The notes under the pieces: model-generated
The model's input: the letters and a program-made list of their open reading frames with translations, nothing else
Told to the model about the DNA's origin: nothing
Database searches by the model: none
Shown: piece by piece, positions 28,726-40,000 of the stretch
Layout: the number at the start of each line of letters is the position of its first letter
Numbering within the stretch: the first letter of the stretch is position 1
Assembly (NCBI GenBank): GCA_027489035.1
Contig: JAIYAN010000004.1
Coordinates: forward strand, 51,151 to 115,150
From: Chitinophagaceae bacterium
Lineage (GTDB): Bacteria; Bacteroidota; Bacteroidia; Chitinophagales; Chitinophagaceae
Direction of reading: 5' to 3'
DNA: 64,000 nucleotides
Program-made: the position numbers and the translations under genes

Positions 28726-31700
28726 TTATCCCCCTTTTATACTCATCAAATAATCAAACAACGTAACCTCTGTTTTAATACCAAGTTTTTTTCTCAATCG
28801 ATATCTACTAATTTCGATGCCTCTAACGGTAATGTTTAGTAGCTGAGCAATTTCTTTGGTAGATAAATTCATGCGTAAATAAGTACATAATTTCAACTCG
28901 TTTGGGGTAATGTTTTCATGCTTTTCTTTTAGTATTACCATGAAATCACTATGTACTTTATCGAAATGTTGAGCGAAATGTTCCCAGTCTTTATCCACTT
29001 TTTCATCTTCGCTTACTACTTTGATTATTTTTTTAATTTCAGAAACTTTTGAAGGGTCATCAATCGATTTCATCAGCTGCGTTAATTCCGATTTTATCTT
29101 CGTTAGAATTTCTCCTTTTTGTACCAAATGCATGGCAGATGTGGCTAACTCGGAATTTTTAAAATCAATCTCACTTTGAAGCTTTTCATTCCTTAAGTTT
29201 ATCAATTCGGTGGATGCTTTATCTATTTCCAATTGATGCAAATAGCTTAGTCTTTTTTGTTCCTCATCATGTTTTTGCTTTTGAATAATTAACTTTTTTC
29301 GCTGTCTGGAATACATATAACTCAATCCCCAACCAATTAAAATTATGTATAAAAAATACGCGAAATAATTTCGGTACCAAGGGGCTACAATGACAAATTG
29401 ATAGGAAACAATTTTAGATTCATTGCCTAAATTGTTTCTAGCTTTAAGTTCAAATGTATAATTTCCAGGAGATAAATTGGTGTAATCTTTTTCCGATTTG
29501 CTTGTCCATTCAGACCAATCTTTATCCTGCCCTTTTAATTTATAAGCATATTCCAAATTGGATTCCTGTCCAAATATGGAAGTGGAGTATTCAAAATGTA
29601 TGCTGTTCCATTTGTAATTAATATTGGGGATATCCGCTTTTTGTTGTGTTTCATTAAACGTTTTTCCAGCAAAATTTCCTCCAAAAACTAAGCTGTCTTT
29701 AGAATTGAAAATTTTAACCGAGCTTAATTTTACTTCTAATGATGTTTTTCTTTGTTTGTATTTTTCGTAATTGATGTGAAAGAATCCAATTTCACCACCT
29801 AAAAAAATATTGTTTTTGTTTACGGGATAAATAAATTCAAACCCACTCAGCATTTTGTTGTTTAATTCGGGTATGTAAATTATTGAAGGCTTTGTTGTAG
29901 TGAAATCAATTACGCCAAGTTGCTTTTCATGTATAAACCATACATTTCCTTCATTGTCTTCTTTTAAATAACGAATACTTTGGGCGCCTAAAAAATTTTT
30001 GTAAAATTCATCCACTTCAAAACGATCTTTTTCTGGGTTGTATTTATAAATCCCTTTTTGAGTAGCTATCAAAAGCTCATTTTTTATTTTATATACTTGG
30101 TTGTCTAGTAATAATGGAAGCCCATTTTTTTCCGAATATTGTTTAATTAAATATTTACCGTTAGCGTTGGGTTGTATTTTAAAAACGCCATGATAAGGAT
30201 GAGAAATCCAATAGTTTTCAAATTTATCAATTACAACATATCTTGACGATTCGATAAAATCGGGCACTTTTTCTCCCTCGGAAAAATGACCATTGGCATA
30301 ATTAAAAAATCGGATGCCATAGTAATTGCCTGCAATACAACGTGAAGTTGGAAATACGTTGGTAACAGGGGTGAAATTCCAAAATCCATGATCATTTGAA
30401 AACTGAACAATATTTCCTTCATTAACCTCAAAAGCGCCTTCATGATGTCCAAGCAACAGCTTGTTATTGATTTCAGATAATGTCCAGTTTTCTCCAGCTG
30501 TGTTGTTAACAAAGTTGAAATCGCCTTTACTGAAGCTCATATCTTTCATCGTTTGAAGTGGGGCATAGTATAAACCGTTTGAGGTACCTATATATAAATT
30601 GCTTTTATAAATGGCTGCAGTATAACCCGAACCTTTTTGGTTGTTGGGGTTTAGCTGTTTAATTGGACTATCATAATTTATAAAATCTACACCATTGTTT
30701 AACCCAACCCATATGTTTTTTTGATTGTCTAATGTTATGCTGAGTACATTATTATTTTGTAATCCTTCATTTTTTGCAAATTTTTGGATGAGTTCTCCAT
30801 TTGTATTTACAATATAAACACCATCATTATTGGTGCCCAATGCCATCCAATCATCTGTAATTGGAATAGCGCAAAAAATCCTTTTGTTTACAATGGCATC
30901 TAAATTGGGGGTGTGTATGGGGGTAATTGTGTTGTTATTGAGGTTAAAAAAGCCATTTTTTATTGTCGTAATTAGTATTTTGTTTTTCTGAATTACAAAA
31001 ATGGAAGAAATCGGGTCGTTGTTTGGCAAGGAATTTTGGCTTTCAACGGGCATCCATGCATTGTCTTTGTATTGCATTAAACCATTTTTAGCATCTTGGG
31101 CATACATATTTCCATTGCAAAAACCCATAAAAGACCATTCGGAATGTGCTTTGTAAATAATGGAAGATTTGTTTGTTATTTTAATGATTTGGCTTACTCC
31201 CCTAAAAAAAACGTCCCCATTTTTGAAAATGATGTCCCATACATCGCCAAAAAGTCTATCTTTTTGAGGGATTAACGGTACCAAGGAATGGTAAATTAAA
31301 TTGCCACTTTTATTTGGTTCAAAATAACCAATCTCGTCTTGACCGCCTACATAAATTTTATTATCGTTTCCAAATTCAACCGATCGAACGATTGTTTTAT
31401 TGGGCAATGGGTTTACTTTCCAATATTTTCCGTCAAAACTTAATAGCCCTTCATTGTTTGCCAAATAGATTATTCCATTAGGTCCTTGCTTAACATCCCA
31501 GTTTTGTAGCCCTCCGTTGTATACTTTTTTATTATAATTTATCACATCTGGTAAGCCGATGGTGTTTTGGCAAAAGACAGAAATTGGCAAGAGGAAAAGG
31601 GCTAAAATTTTGTTTATTTTTTTTAGGCTTTTTGAATGATGAAAGTCTACATTTTTTTTTGATGTAGTAATGATGTAGTGAAAACAAGTATAAAAACGAC

Positions 31701-31764
31701 TATAAAATTTCATAGATGTAGTATTGATGTGGGTAATAAAATTTTTGTTGTTGTAGTTGAACAT
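28726..31764 (-). CDS. Membrane-bound one-component regulator: propeller sensor, Y_Y_Y domain, LuxR-type HTH
   Basis: Sensor of the adjacent polysaccharide locus by position. A hydrophobic signal segment (KKINKILALFLLPISVFCQ, about 48-66) precedes a periplasmic two-component-type beta-propeller (about 70-700, repeats such as NIWVGLNNGVDFI, NVWFIHEKQLGVI). A Y_Y_Y domain follows (about 720-788, ending NLSPGNYTFELKARN), then one membrane helix (about 793-815), a coiled coil (about 820-900) and a C-terminal helix-turn-helix (LSTKEIAQLLNITVRGIE, about 965-982). There is no histidine kinase or receiver domain, so signal and DNA binding are in one chain. The start is uncertain: the ATG at 31764 or 31713 gives an unusually long N-region, and its codons overlap the operator-like repeats. 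It is divergent from the first T9SS gene of the locus. Confidence 0.88.
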   Translation of the reverse strand: MFNYNNKNFITHINTTSMKFYSRFYTCFHYIITTSKKNVDFHHSKSLKKINKILALFLLPISVFCQNTIGLPDVINYNKKVYNGGLQNWDVKQGPNGIIYLANNEGLLSFDGKYWKVNPLPNKTIVRSVEFGNDNKIYVGGQDEIGYFEPNKSGNLIYHSLVPLIPQKDRLFGDVWDIIFKNGDVFFRGVSQIIKITNKSSIIYKAHSEWSFMGFCNGNMYAQDAKNGLMQYKDNAWMPVESQNSLPNNDPISSIFVIQKNKILITTIKNGFFNLNNNTITPIHTPNLDAIVNKRIFCAIPITDDWMALGTNNDGVYIVNTNGELIQKFAKNEGLQNNNVLSITLDNQKNIWVGLNNGVDFINYDSPIKQLNPNNQKGSGYTAAIYKSNLYIGTSNGLYYAPLQTMKDMSFSKGDFNFVNNTAGENWTLSEINNKLLLGHHEGAFEVNEGNIVQFSNDHGFWNFTPVTNVFPTSRCIAGNYYGIRFFNYANGHFSEGEKVPDFIESSRYVVIDKFENYWISHPYHGVFKIQPNANGKYLIKQYSEKNGLPLLLDNQVYKIKNELLIATQKGIYKYNPEKDRFEVDEFYKNFLGAQSIRYLKEDNEGNVWFIHEKQLGVIDFTTTKPSIIYIPELNNKMLSGFEFIYPVNKNNIFLGGEIGFFHINYEKYKQRKTSLEVKLSSVKIFNSKDSLVFGGNFAGKTFNETQQKADIPNINYKWNSIHFEYSTSIFGQESNLEYAYKLKGQDKDWSEWTSKSEKDYTNLSPGNYTFELKARNNLGNESKIVSYQFVIVAPWYRNYFAYFLYIILIGWGLSYMYSRQRKKLIIQKQKHDEEQKRLSYLHQLEIDKASTELINLRNEKLQSEIDFKNSELATSAMHLVQKGEILTKIKSELTQLMKSIDDPSKVSEIKKIIKVVSEDEKVDKDWEHFAQHFDKVHSDFMVILKEKHENITPNELKLCTYLRMNLSTKEIAQLLNITVRGIEISRYRLRKKLGIKTEVTLFDYLMSIKGG
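31661..31761 (+). promoter_or_regulatory. Candidate operator and promoter of the first T9SS gene (shared architecture A)
   Basis: The distal direct repeat GATGTAGTAATGATGTAGTG is at 31661-31680 (9 bp, 2 bp, 9 bp). The proximal one, GATGTAGTATTGATGTGGGT, is at 31715-31734, 54 bp further on. AGTTGAA at 31755-31761 starts 40 bp after the proximal repeat start. A weak -7-like TAAATATT lies about 18 bp beyond its TTG. The same layout, with the same 40 bp offset, occurs upstream of susC. The repeats overlap the first codons assigned to the divergent regulator, so the site may also control the regulator itself. Confidence 0.62.
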
Positions 31765-31856
31765 ATTTTTATGGCGTTAAATATTATCAAATAATCCCGC
31801 CTCAAATTACTGAAAACTTGCCAAAACTTTTATTTATTCATTAAAAAAAACAAAAA

Positions 31857-34800
31857 ATGAAAAAACAAGTCTGCTTAATGCTCATGTTTACCATGATGCT
31901 TATTAAGGCGTTTGCGCAACCAACGACTGCGCCAACGACTCCTCCAACGAGGAATTCGTCAGATGTGTTGTCGCTATTTAGCGGGGCATATACTGATTAT
32001 CCGGGAACGAATTGGTATCCGGATTGGGGTCAATCAACCCAACTTACAGAGTTAACCATTGCGGGGAATGATGTAAAAAATTACTCAAGTTTAAACTACC
32101 AAGGGGTAGAGATTTTTGGCGCAATAAATGTGGCCAACATGCAATATTTACACTTAGACATCTGGACAAGCACTTGTTACGAATTCGAAGTGGTATTAGT
32201 TAATGAGGGTATTGCAGAAGTAGGTTATACAATTAACCCTACATATAGCGGTTGGACCAGTGTTGATATTGAATTAATAAACTATACCAATGGCAACCTC
32301 AATTTAGCAAATGTGGGTCAAATTAAATTGGTGGGTACACCATTTGGCTCTAGTGATGTTTATTTAGATAATATTTATTTTTGGAAGGAATCTAACGTAC
32401 CTTCTTTATCAAACTTCTCTATTCCTGCAAAAGTTTTAGGGGATGCACCATTTACAATAACTGCACCAACTAGTAATAGTTCTGGAAGTTTTTCTTATAC
32501 AAGTTCAAATACTGCTGTAGCTACAGTTAGTGGAAACACCATTACATTAGTAGGTTTAGGAACTACAAATATTACGGCTACTCAGGCAGCAGCAGGTGCT
32601 TATGGTTCAGGAACAATTTCTTCTTCTTTAGTAGTAACGTCTCCTCCTCCTGCAACAGCAGCGCCAACACCTCCAACAAGATCAGCTTCAAATGTTATTT
32701 CATTATTTAGCAATGCTTATACAAATGTAACAGTTGATACTTGGTCTACGTCTTGGGACAATACCGTTGAACCACAAGATGTTTCAATAGCTGGTAATAC
32801 AACTAAGTTATATAAAGACATGGCATTTGCTGGGGTAGAATTTACTTCTAACACCATCAATGCAACTAATATGGAGAAATTTCATATCGACATTTGGACG
32901 CCAAATGCAAATGTGTTTAAAATTAAATTAGTTGATTTTGGACCAAATGGTTCATATGGTGGCGGTGATGATGTGGAGCACGAATTGGGTTATACACCTG
33001 CTCAATCTACTTGGGTAAGTTATGATATTAATATGTCTGATTTTACAGGTTTGGTAACTAGAGGTCACTTGGCTCAAATGATTTTTGTTGCTGAAGGTGG
33101 AACAGTTTACATGGATAATATCTATTTCTGGAGAGCAAATCCAGCTCCGACATTTGGTTCATTCACCGTAGCAGCTAAAACTGTTGGTGCTGCTGCATTT
33201 AGTTTAACAGCTCCTACAAGTAACAGTACTGGTGCTTTCACATTCACAAGCAGTAATACAAACGTTGCAACAATCAGCGGAACTACAGTTACTGTAGTTG
33301 GTGCTGGTACTTCAGTAATTACAGCTACTCAAGCTGCTGCTGGTTCTTTTGGTTCTGGAAGCGTAACGGCTAATTTAGTGGTAACTGGTCCTTCAGCTCC
33401 AACATCAGCAGCGCCAAATCCTCCAACAAGAGTAGCTACTGATGTGATTTCTGTATTCAGTGGTGCTTACTCAAACCTTGCAGGAACAGATTTCTTCCCT
33501 AATTGGGGTCAAAATGCTTTTGCAGTAGATACTACAATAGCTGGAAATTTGACACGCATATACCCTAACTTAAATTACCATGGTATTCAACTTGCTAGCT
33601 CAATTGATGCATCTGGAATGACTAATTTGCATTTTGACATTTGGACTGCAAATTGCGAAACATTTGATTTGTATTTAATTAATAACGCTATTGGATTTGA
33701 AAGAAAAGTTTCTTTCAACCCACCATTCGCAGGATGGCAGAGTTATGATGTTGCTTTATCACAATATTCTGCACAAGGTGTAGATTTATCTTCTATAGGA
33801 CAATTTAAATTGGTGAGTACTCCATTTGGCGGAACTACCGTTTACCTTGATAATATTTATTTCTGGAAACCAGCAGGTGCACCATCTTATGGTTCATTTA
33901 CTATTCCTACAAAAACGATCGGTGATGCTAAATTTAAAATCACAGCTCCAACAAGTACTAGTCCAGTTGCATTCACTTACACAAGTAGTAATACTAGTGT
34001 TGCTACAATCAGCAATGATTCTATCATCATAGTAGGTGCAGGTACATCTACTATTACTGCAAATCAAGCTGCAGGAAGTGGATATTTAGCAGGTTCTAAA
34101 ACAGCAATTTTTACGGTGAATTTTGCACCTCCAACAGTTGCTGCTCCAGTGCCTCCAACAAGAAATGCTGCTGATGTTAAATCATTATTCAGCAATTCTT
34201 ATGCTAATGCAACAATTGATACTTGGTCAACTGATTGGGACGTTACAAGTGTTTCTGATATTCAAATCCAAGGAAATGCAACTAAGAAATATTTCAACCA
34301 TCTTTACTCAGGAATAGAATTTACTTCTGCTCCAATTGATGCATCTGAAATGACATCTTTCCATTTAGATGTATATACTCCAGATGCAAATGTATTCAGA
34401 ATTAAATTTGTAGATTTTGGTGCAAATGCTACTTACGGTGGTGGTGACGATTCTGAATCTGAATTGACATTTACTCCAACAAAAGGTGGATGGTATTCAA
34501 TTGATATCCCATCAACTAACTTCTCAGGTTTGGCTTCAAGAGCGCATTTGGCTCAAATGATTTTCTCAACTGCAGAAGAAGGAAATGCTTTACGTACATT
34601 CTATTTAGATAATGTGTATTTCTACAAAGGATCTGCATTATCTCCTTCAATCAGCGTTACACAACCTACTTGTTCTGTAACTACTGGTAGCATCTCTATT
34701 GTAGCTCCAATTACAGGATATCAATACAGTAAAGATAACGGTGCTACTTTTGGAAATGCTACAACGTTCACCGGTTTAACTACTGGTACTTACAAAATCA

Positions 34801-36989
34801 GATCAAAATCACCTTCTAATGTGGTTTCTGATTCTGTGATGGCTACGATCATTTCTACAACACCAAGTGCTCCAAGTGCAATTACTGGTAATATTAATGT
34901 AAGTCAGTGTGATACTTTACAAACTTATTCAGTTGTAAACACTGATGGATATACTTATAATTGGTCTGTAACTGGTACTGGTAACTCAGTAAAATCTGGG
35001 CAAGGTGCAAATTCAGCAGTATTGGTGATGAAAACATCAGGTATTGTAACCGTTAAAGCTGCATTATGTGGTACAACTTATGGCCCAACATCAACTTTAT
35101 CTGTTTCGGCTTCACAACCAGCTGCACCAACTACCTTTACAGGTACAGGAACAAATGTTTGTTTGTTCACTCAAACTTATGTAGCTGCAACAGGTGTTAA
35201 AGATACATTTAGAGTTAGACGTGCTCCAGGTGTAACCGGTTACTATTTTGATGCTCCAGCAGGATCAACAGTAGTACGTTTGAATGATACAACGATCACT
35301 GTTGTATTTGCAGACACCATAACATTAACTTCTCCAAAATCAGTTAATGCTTATTATTTATCATCTTGTGATACAAGTTTGGCAAAATCAATTTCATTAA
35401 CTAGATCAGTAGTAGCAGCTCCAACAGCGGTTACAATCACTCCAATACAAACGAATATTTGTGGTGCTAGAAAATATCGTTATACAGCTCCAGCATTACC
35501 AGCGGGTGCATTGACTTATGTATGGTCATTCGAAGGAAGCTTATACAATAACTCAGGTACAATCGATTCAGGTAATGTAAATTCAAGAGTACTTACAGTA
35601 ACTTATACGAGCAATGCAGCATCAGCAGCAGGCGACAGTGTAAGATTATTGTACACTACAGGTTGTGGCAACAGTGCATCTAAAGCAGCTAAATTATCAA
35701 ATACTGCTTTAAGCGTTCCAGCAACTCCAACAGCAATCACGATTACTCCATTAATTATTAATCAGTGTAATAACAGAGTATATCGTTATTCTGCTCCTAA
35801 CTTACCTACTGCTTCTACAACAGCAGGTGCAGCAACAGGTTGGTTATGGGAATTAACAGGTAGCTTGAGCGAATTTGCTTCAATCGATTCAGGAGATGAA
35901 GGATCACAAAGAATTGTGGTTTCTTATACTTCAAATAATGCTTCGGCAACAGGAGATAGCATTAAATTGACTTATTTATCTGCATGTGGTAATAGCATTA
36001 CTAAAGCGGCTAAAATGTCAAATACAAGATTGTCAGCACCAGCAGCTCCTTCAGCAATTACGATTACTCCAATCCAAACAAATGTTTGTGGTGCAAGAAG
36101 ATATCGCTACGTAGCACCAGCATTACCATCTGCATCAACAACTGCAGGCGAAGCAACAGGTTATGTATGGTCAATCATTGGCGGATTGGGTACACCAACA
36201 ATTGATTCAGGTTCACTTACTACAAGAGGATTTATTGCAACTTTTGCATCAAACGCAGCTTCGGCTACAGGCGATAGCGTTAGAGTACTTTACACTTCTG
36301 GTTGTGGAAACAGTTTACGTAAAGCAAGCAAATTGTCGAATACAGCTTTAGGTACACCTTTAGCACCAGCAACTGTTACTATCCAACAAGTATTGCCTGA
36401 TGTATGTGGTGCGCGTGTATATCGTTATATCGCACCAGCATTACCATCTGCAACAACAACTGCAGGTGCTGCTTCAGGATACTTATGGACTAGTCCAACA
36501 GGAAATGTAGGATCAACAGGTGTATTGGATTCAGGTAGTACATCAGGAAGAATTATCCGTTACAGATATTCTTCAAATGCAGCAGCAACAACAGATAGTA
36601 TCCGTGTTCGTTACACTTCAGGTTGTGGTAATGGTGCAGTTAAAGCACAAAAATTATCAAACGTTGCTAGAGTTTGTTTAACTAACGGAACTGAAATTAC
36701 ATCTAGAATAGCACCTACTTCAGTAGAAACTGCTACATTAAATGTATATCCAAATCCAAACAACGGAAACTTTACAATTTCAGCAAAAACTTCAATTACT
36801 GCAAAATCTTATGCAACTATTCAAATCATTGATATGTTGGGTAAAGTAGTAGCTCAAGTAAATGCTCAAAATAATAATGGAACAATTAATACAAACATCA
36901 ATAACAGTAATTTGAAAAATGGCGTTTATATCGTAAGAATTATGGTAGGAAACGACATCAAAACTGTGAAAATGGTGGTGAAAAAATAA
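31857..36989 (+). CDS. T9SS-sorted surface protein with four glucan-locus modules and Ig-like domains
   Basis: 1710 residues with no catalytic motif seen. The signal peptide is MKKQVCLMLMFTMMLIKAFA. Four modules of about 155-170 residues start with PPTR...S-x-FS-x-AYT and end with DNIYFW or DNVYFY (about 24-178, 263-427, 514-671 and 758-925). Three BIG-like units sit between them (each ending ...ITATQAAxGxYGSG...LVV). Then come a SprB-like repeat (about 928-1000), six PKD-like units (NVCGARRYRY type) and a T9SS sorting domain (from about 1626, VYPNPNNGNF...GVYIVRI). The jelly-roll-like strand pattern suggests carbohydrate binding (inferred). It is the first gene after the operator-like region and is followed by a terminator. 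Confidence 0.85.
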   Translation: MKKQVCLMLMFTMMLIKAFAQPTTAPTTPPTRNSSDVLSLFSGAYTDYPGTNWYPDWGQSTQLTELTIAGNDVKNYSSLNYQGVEIFGAINVANMQYLHLDIWTSTCYEFEVVLVNEGIAEVGYTINPTYSGWTSVDIELINYTNGNLNLANVGQIKLVGTPFGSSDVYLDNIYFWKESNVPSLSNFSIPAKVLGDAPFTITAPTSNSSGSFSYTSSNTAVATVSGNTITLVGLGTTNITATQAAAGAYGSGTISSSLVVTSPPPATAAPTPPTRSASNVISLFSNAYTNVTVDTWSTSWDNTVEPQDVSIAGNTTKLYKDMAFAGVEFTSNTINATNMEKFHIDIWTPNANVFKIKLVDFGPNGSYGGGDDVEHELGYTPAQSTWVSYDINMSDFTGLVTRGHLAQMIFVAEGGTVYMDNIYFWRANPAPTFGSFTVAAKTVGAAAFSLTAPTSNSTGAFTFTSSNTNVATISGTTVTVVGAGTSVITATQAAAGSFGSGSVTANLVVTGPSAPTSAAPNPPTRVATDVISVFSGAYSNLAGTDFFPNWGQNAFAVDTTIAGNLTRIYPNLNYHGIQLASSIDASGMTNLHFDIWTANCETFDLYLINNAIGFERKVSFNPPFAGWQSYDVALSQYSAQGVDLSSIGQFKLVSTPFGGTTVYLDNIYFWKPAGAPSYGSFTIPTKTIGDAKFKITAPTSTSPVAFTYTSSNTSVATISNDSIIIVGAGTSTITANQAAGSGYLAGSKTAIFTVNFAPPTVAAPVPPTRNAADVKSLFSNSYANATIDTWSTDWDVTSVSDIQIQGNATKKYFNHLYSGIEFTSAPIDASEMTSFHLDVYTPDANVFRIKFVDFGANATYGGGDDSESELTFTPTKGGWYSIDIPSTNFSGLASRAHLAQMIFSTAEEGNALRTFYLDNVYFYKGSALSPSISVTQPTCSVTTGSISIVAPITGYQYSKDNGATFGNATTFTGLTTGTYKIRSKSPSNVVSDSVMATIISTTPSAPSAITGNINVSQCDTLQTYSVVNTDGYTYNWSVTGTGNSVKSGQGANSAVLVMKTSGIVTVKAALCGTTYGPTSTLSVSASQPAAPTTFTGTGTNVCLFTQTYVAATGVKDTFRVRRAPGVTGYYFDAPAGSTVVRLNDTTITVVFADTITLTSPKSVNAYYLSSCDTSLAKSISLTRSVVAAPTAVTITPIQTNICGARKYRYTAPALPAGALTYVWSFEGSLYNNSGTIDSGNVNSRVLTVTYTSNAASAAGDSVRLLYTTGCGNSASKAAKLSNTALSVPATPTAITITPLIINQCNNRVYRYSAPNLPTASTTAGAATGWLWELTGSLSEFASIDSGDEGSQRIVVSYTSNNASATGDSIKLTYLSACGNSITKAAKMSNTRLSAPAAPSAITITPIQTNVCGARRYRYVAPALPSASTTAGEATGYVWSIIGGLGTPTIDSGSLTTRGFIATFASNAASATGDSVRVLYTSGCGNSLRKASKLSNTALGTPLAPATVTIQQVLPDVCGARVYRYIAPALPSATTTAGAASGYLWTSPTGNVGSTGVLDSGSTSGRIIRYRYSSNAAATTDSIRVRYTSGCGNGAVKAQKLSNVARVCLTNGTEITSRIAPTSVETATLNVYPNPNNGNFTISAKTSITAKSYATIQIIDMLGKVVAQVNAQNNNGTINTNINNSNLKNGVYIVRIMVGNDIKTVKMVVKK
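36381..36707 (+). repeat. Near-identical 3' coding block, copy 1
   Basis: This last PKD-like unit and the linker before the sorting domain match 41711-42040 in the next gene almost base for base, including third codon positions, with one small in-frame indel (ACAACA region against TTAGCAGGAGCA region). Such DNA identity exceeds that of the flanking units and suggests recent duplication or gene conversion. Confidence 0.85.
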
Positions 36990-37007
36990 GTCATTATTTT
37001 TTATGTG

Positions 37008-37040
37008 AAAATGGGTTGCCTAATCAGCAACCCATTTTTG
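37008..37040 (+). terminator. Terminator between the two T9SS genes
   Basis: A perfect 12 bp stem AAAATGGGTTGC / GCAACCCATTTT with a 7-base loop, followed by a short T-run, 19 bp after the stop codon. It separates, at least partly, the surface protein gene from the GH16 gene 40 bp further on. Confidence 0.8.
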
Positions 37041-37078
37041 CTTTTAGTAGGAGCGGTTGCTTTTATTAAAATTGAATA

Positions 37079-40000
37079 ATGAAAATCAAAAATAAATTCA
37101 AATCGACTTTAAATGGTATTCTATTTTGTTTGATTGCGATTTGTACATTACATACAAATGATGTGAAATCACAAACATTGGTATGGCAAGATAATTTTGA
37201 TTCTGCAACAATTAACCCCAATAGATGGACATATGATTTTGGAGATGGTTGTGAAAGAAATCTCTGTGGTTGGGGCAATGCCGAACTTATGTATTATACA
37301 AGCCGTAATGAAAATGTACGCACCGAAAATGGTAACCTCGTTATTGAAGCACGCAGAGAAAATTACGGAACGCGATCATTCACATCTGCTCGAATTAAAA
37401 CAGAAGGTCGCGTACATTTTAAATACGGTACCGTTGAAGCCAGAATAAAAATACCAAATCTTGCAAATGGCTTTTGGCCTGCATTCTGGACATTAGGAAC
37501 GATTGGTCCGTCGTGGCCAAGTATTGGCGAATTAGATATCATGGAAATGGGTTCTCAATCCGCACGCTTTGCCAATCTCATCAATAAACAAGTTTCAGGA
37601 GCTACACATTGGAGCAACAACAACGGATCACAAGGGGATGCAGTTGGTATCATAAATTCCTCGGTTGACTTGAACAATGATTATCACGTGTTTAAAATGG
37701 TTTGGACGGCACAATCCATTAACATGTATTTAGATAACGTTTTATACTTTTCACAAAACATTACAAATCCTGTTGCTAATGGCTTAACTGAATTTCATAA
37801 CCCACACTTTTTAATCCTTAATCTTGCGGTTGGTGGCGGATACACCGGCATTTTAAATCCTGCAGATATTACAGCTACTTTTCCATCGAAAATGTATATC
37901 GATTATGTGCGGATTTATCAAAATCCTGGTGATGAAATCAATTTTGGATTAGATAACAGCACTTCTGGAAATTATGGTGTTTTTTCAGAAACAACGCCTA
38001 AAACGGATTCACTTACGATTGGCACAAATGCTTCATTGAGTTATTGGAATAATTTAACCAATATAGCCGGAGCTGTTCCATTTGAAGGAAACAATGTATG
38101 GGCTGTTCGTGCCAATGCAGGAAACTGGTTTGGATTGGGGGTAGATAATAAGTACATTAATTTGTCCACACATACCGCAGGGGCTTTGAAATTTAAATTT
38201 AAAACCAGCTATCAAGGGCAATTTAAATTTGGATTAAAATCATCTGATGGAGACGCTTGGGTAAATTTTCCAGCTTCGTCGGTACAATATGGATTAATCA
38301 GAGATGGCAATTGGCATGAAGTGATTATCCCTTTAACGGCATTTAATAGTCCATCAACCGGAAACTATATTGATTACGGTGCGGTGAAGTATGCATTTAT
38401 GTTTACGGGTGATGCGCCAAATACTACTGCTGATTTTTATATGGATGATATTTATTTTTCAAAAAACAATGTATCATCTCCGCCGCCAACTTTAAGTAAT
38501 TTTTCCATTCCAGCAAAGGTTTTGGGAGATGCTCCATTTGCAATTACACCACCTACAAGTAATAGTGGAGGATCATTTTATTATAGCAGCAGCAATACCT
38601 CTGTAGCTACAATATCGGGCAATACAATTACGATTGTTGGTTCTGGTAATGCTACTATTACAGCTACTCAATCTGCTTTTGGTAATTATGGTTCTGCTTC
38701 AATTTCAGCTAATTTGGTGGTAACTACGCCTACGCTTTCAACTGCAGCGCCAGTGCCTCCGGCAAGAAATTCCTCGGATGTGATTTCTTTATACAGCAAT
38801 GCATACACCGCATTATCAGGCATAGACTTAAATCCAGGTTGGGGTCAATCAACAGTGAATACCGATGTTGTTATTTCAGGAAATAATACCAGAAAATTAG
38901 AAAGTTTTAATTACCAAGGCATTCAAATTTCAGGTTCTATAAATGTGTCCACAATGAATAGTTTACACATTGATATATGGACACCCAATTGCACGCAGTT
39001 TAACCTTTATCTTATCAATACTAGTCCTTCAATTGTTGAACAAAAAGTCACTTTAACACCAACATACTTGGGATGGAATAGTTATGATATCGCTTTAACT
39101 AATTTCAATTTAATAAACCTCAGCAATGTTCATCAATTGAAGTTTGATTGCTTGCCATTTGGAAGTACTATTTTATATTATGATAATCTTTATTTTTGGA
39201 AAACATCGAACACCCCTGTCTTATCCAACTTTTCAATACCTACAAAAGTTTTAGGCGATGCACCATTTACAATTACTCCGCCAACAAGCAATAGTACTGG
39301 AGCATTTACATATTCAAGCAGCAACACTTCAGTTGCAACAATATCAGGTAATCAAATTACAATTGTAGGCGTTGGGAATGCAACAATAACGGCAAATCAA
39401 GCCGCTTCTGGAAATTATAGTGCTGGTTCAACAACGGCAAATTTTGTGGTAGGAAATCCAGCGCCAAGTGCACCATTGGTTTCTGTAAGTCAGCCACCCG
39501 CGAGAAATAATACAGATTATCTATCTATATTTAGCGATGCTTATACCAATTTATCTGGAACAGATTTCTTTCCAAATTGGAATCAGTCTACTATTGTAAC
39601 CAACATTTTAATTGGAAACAATAACGTTAAAAAATATGAGTCATTTAATTATCAAGGCATACAATTGGCAAGTGTAATAAATGTAAATGGCATGGAGAAA
39701 GTGCATATTGATATTTGGACACCCAATTGCACCGCGTTTGATTTTTATTTGGTAAATACTACACCAGTTTTAAATGAACAAAAAGTTACATTAACGCCAA
39801 CATTTTCTGGTTGGAATAGTTTTGATATTTCATTGTCGAATTTTAATTCGGTAGCACTAAATAATATCACCCAATTTAAATTTGTTGGTGTACCATTCGG
39901 AACATCAACTGTGTATTGGGACAATTTATATTTTTGGAAAACTGGTCAAGTAACTACAACAACGCCTACAATTTCAGTAACACAACCCACATGTCAGTTA

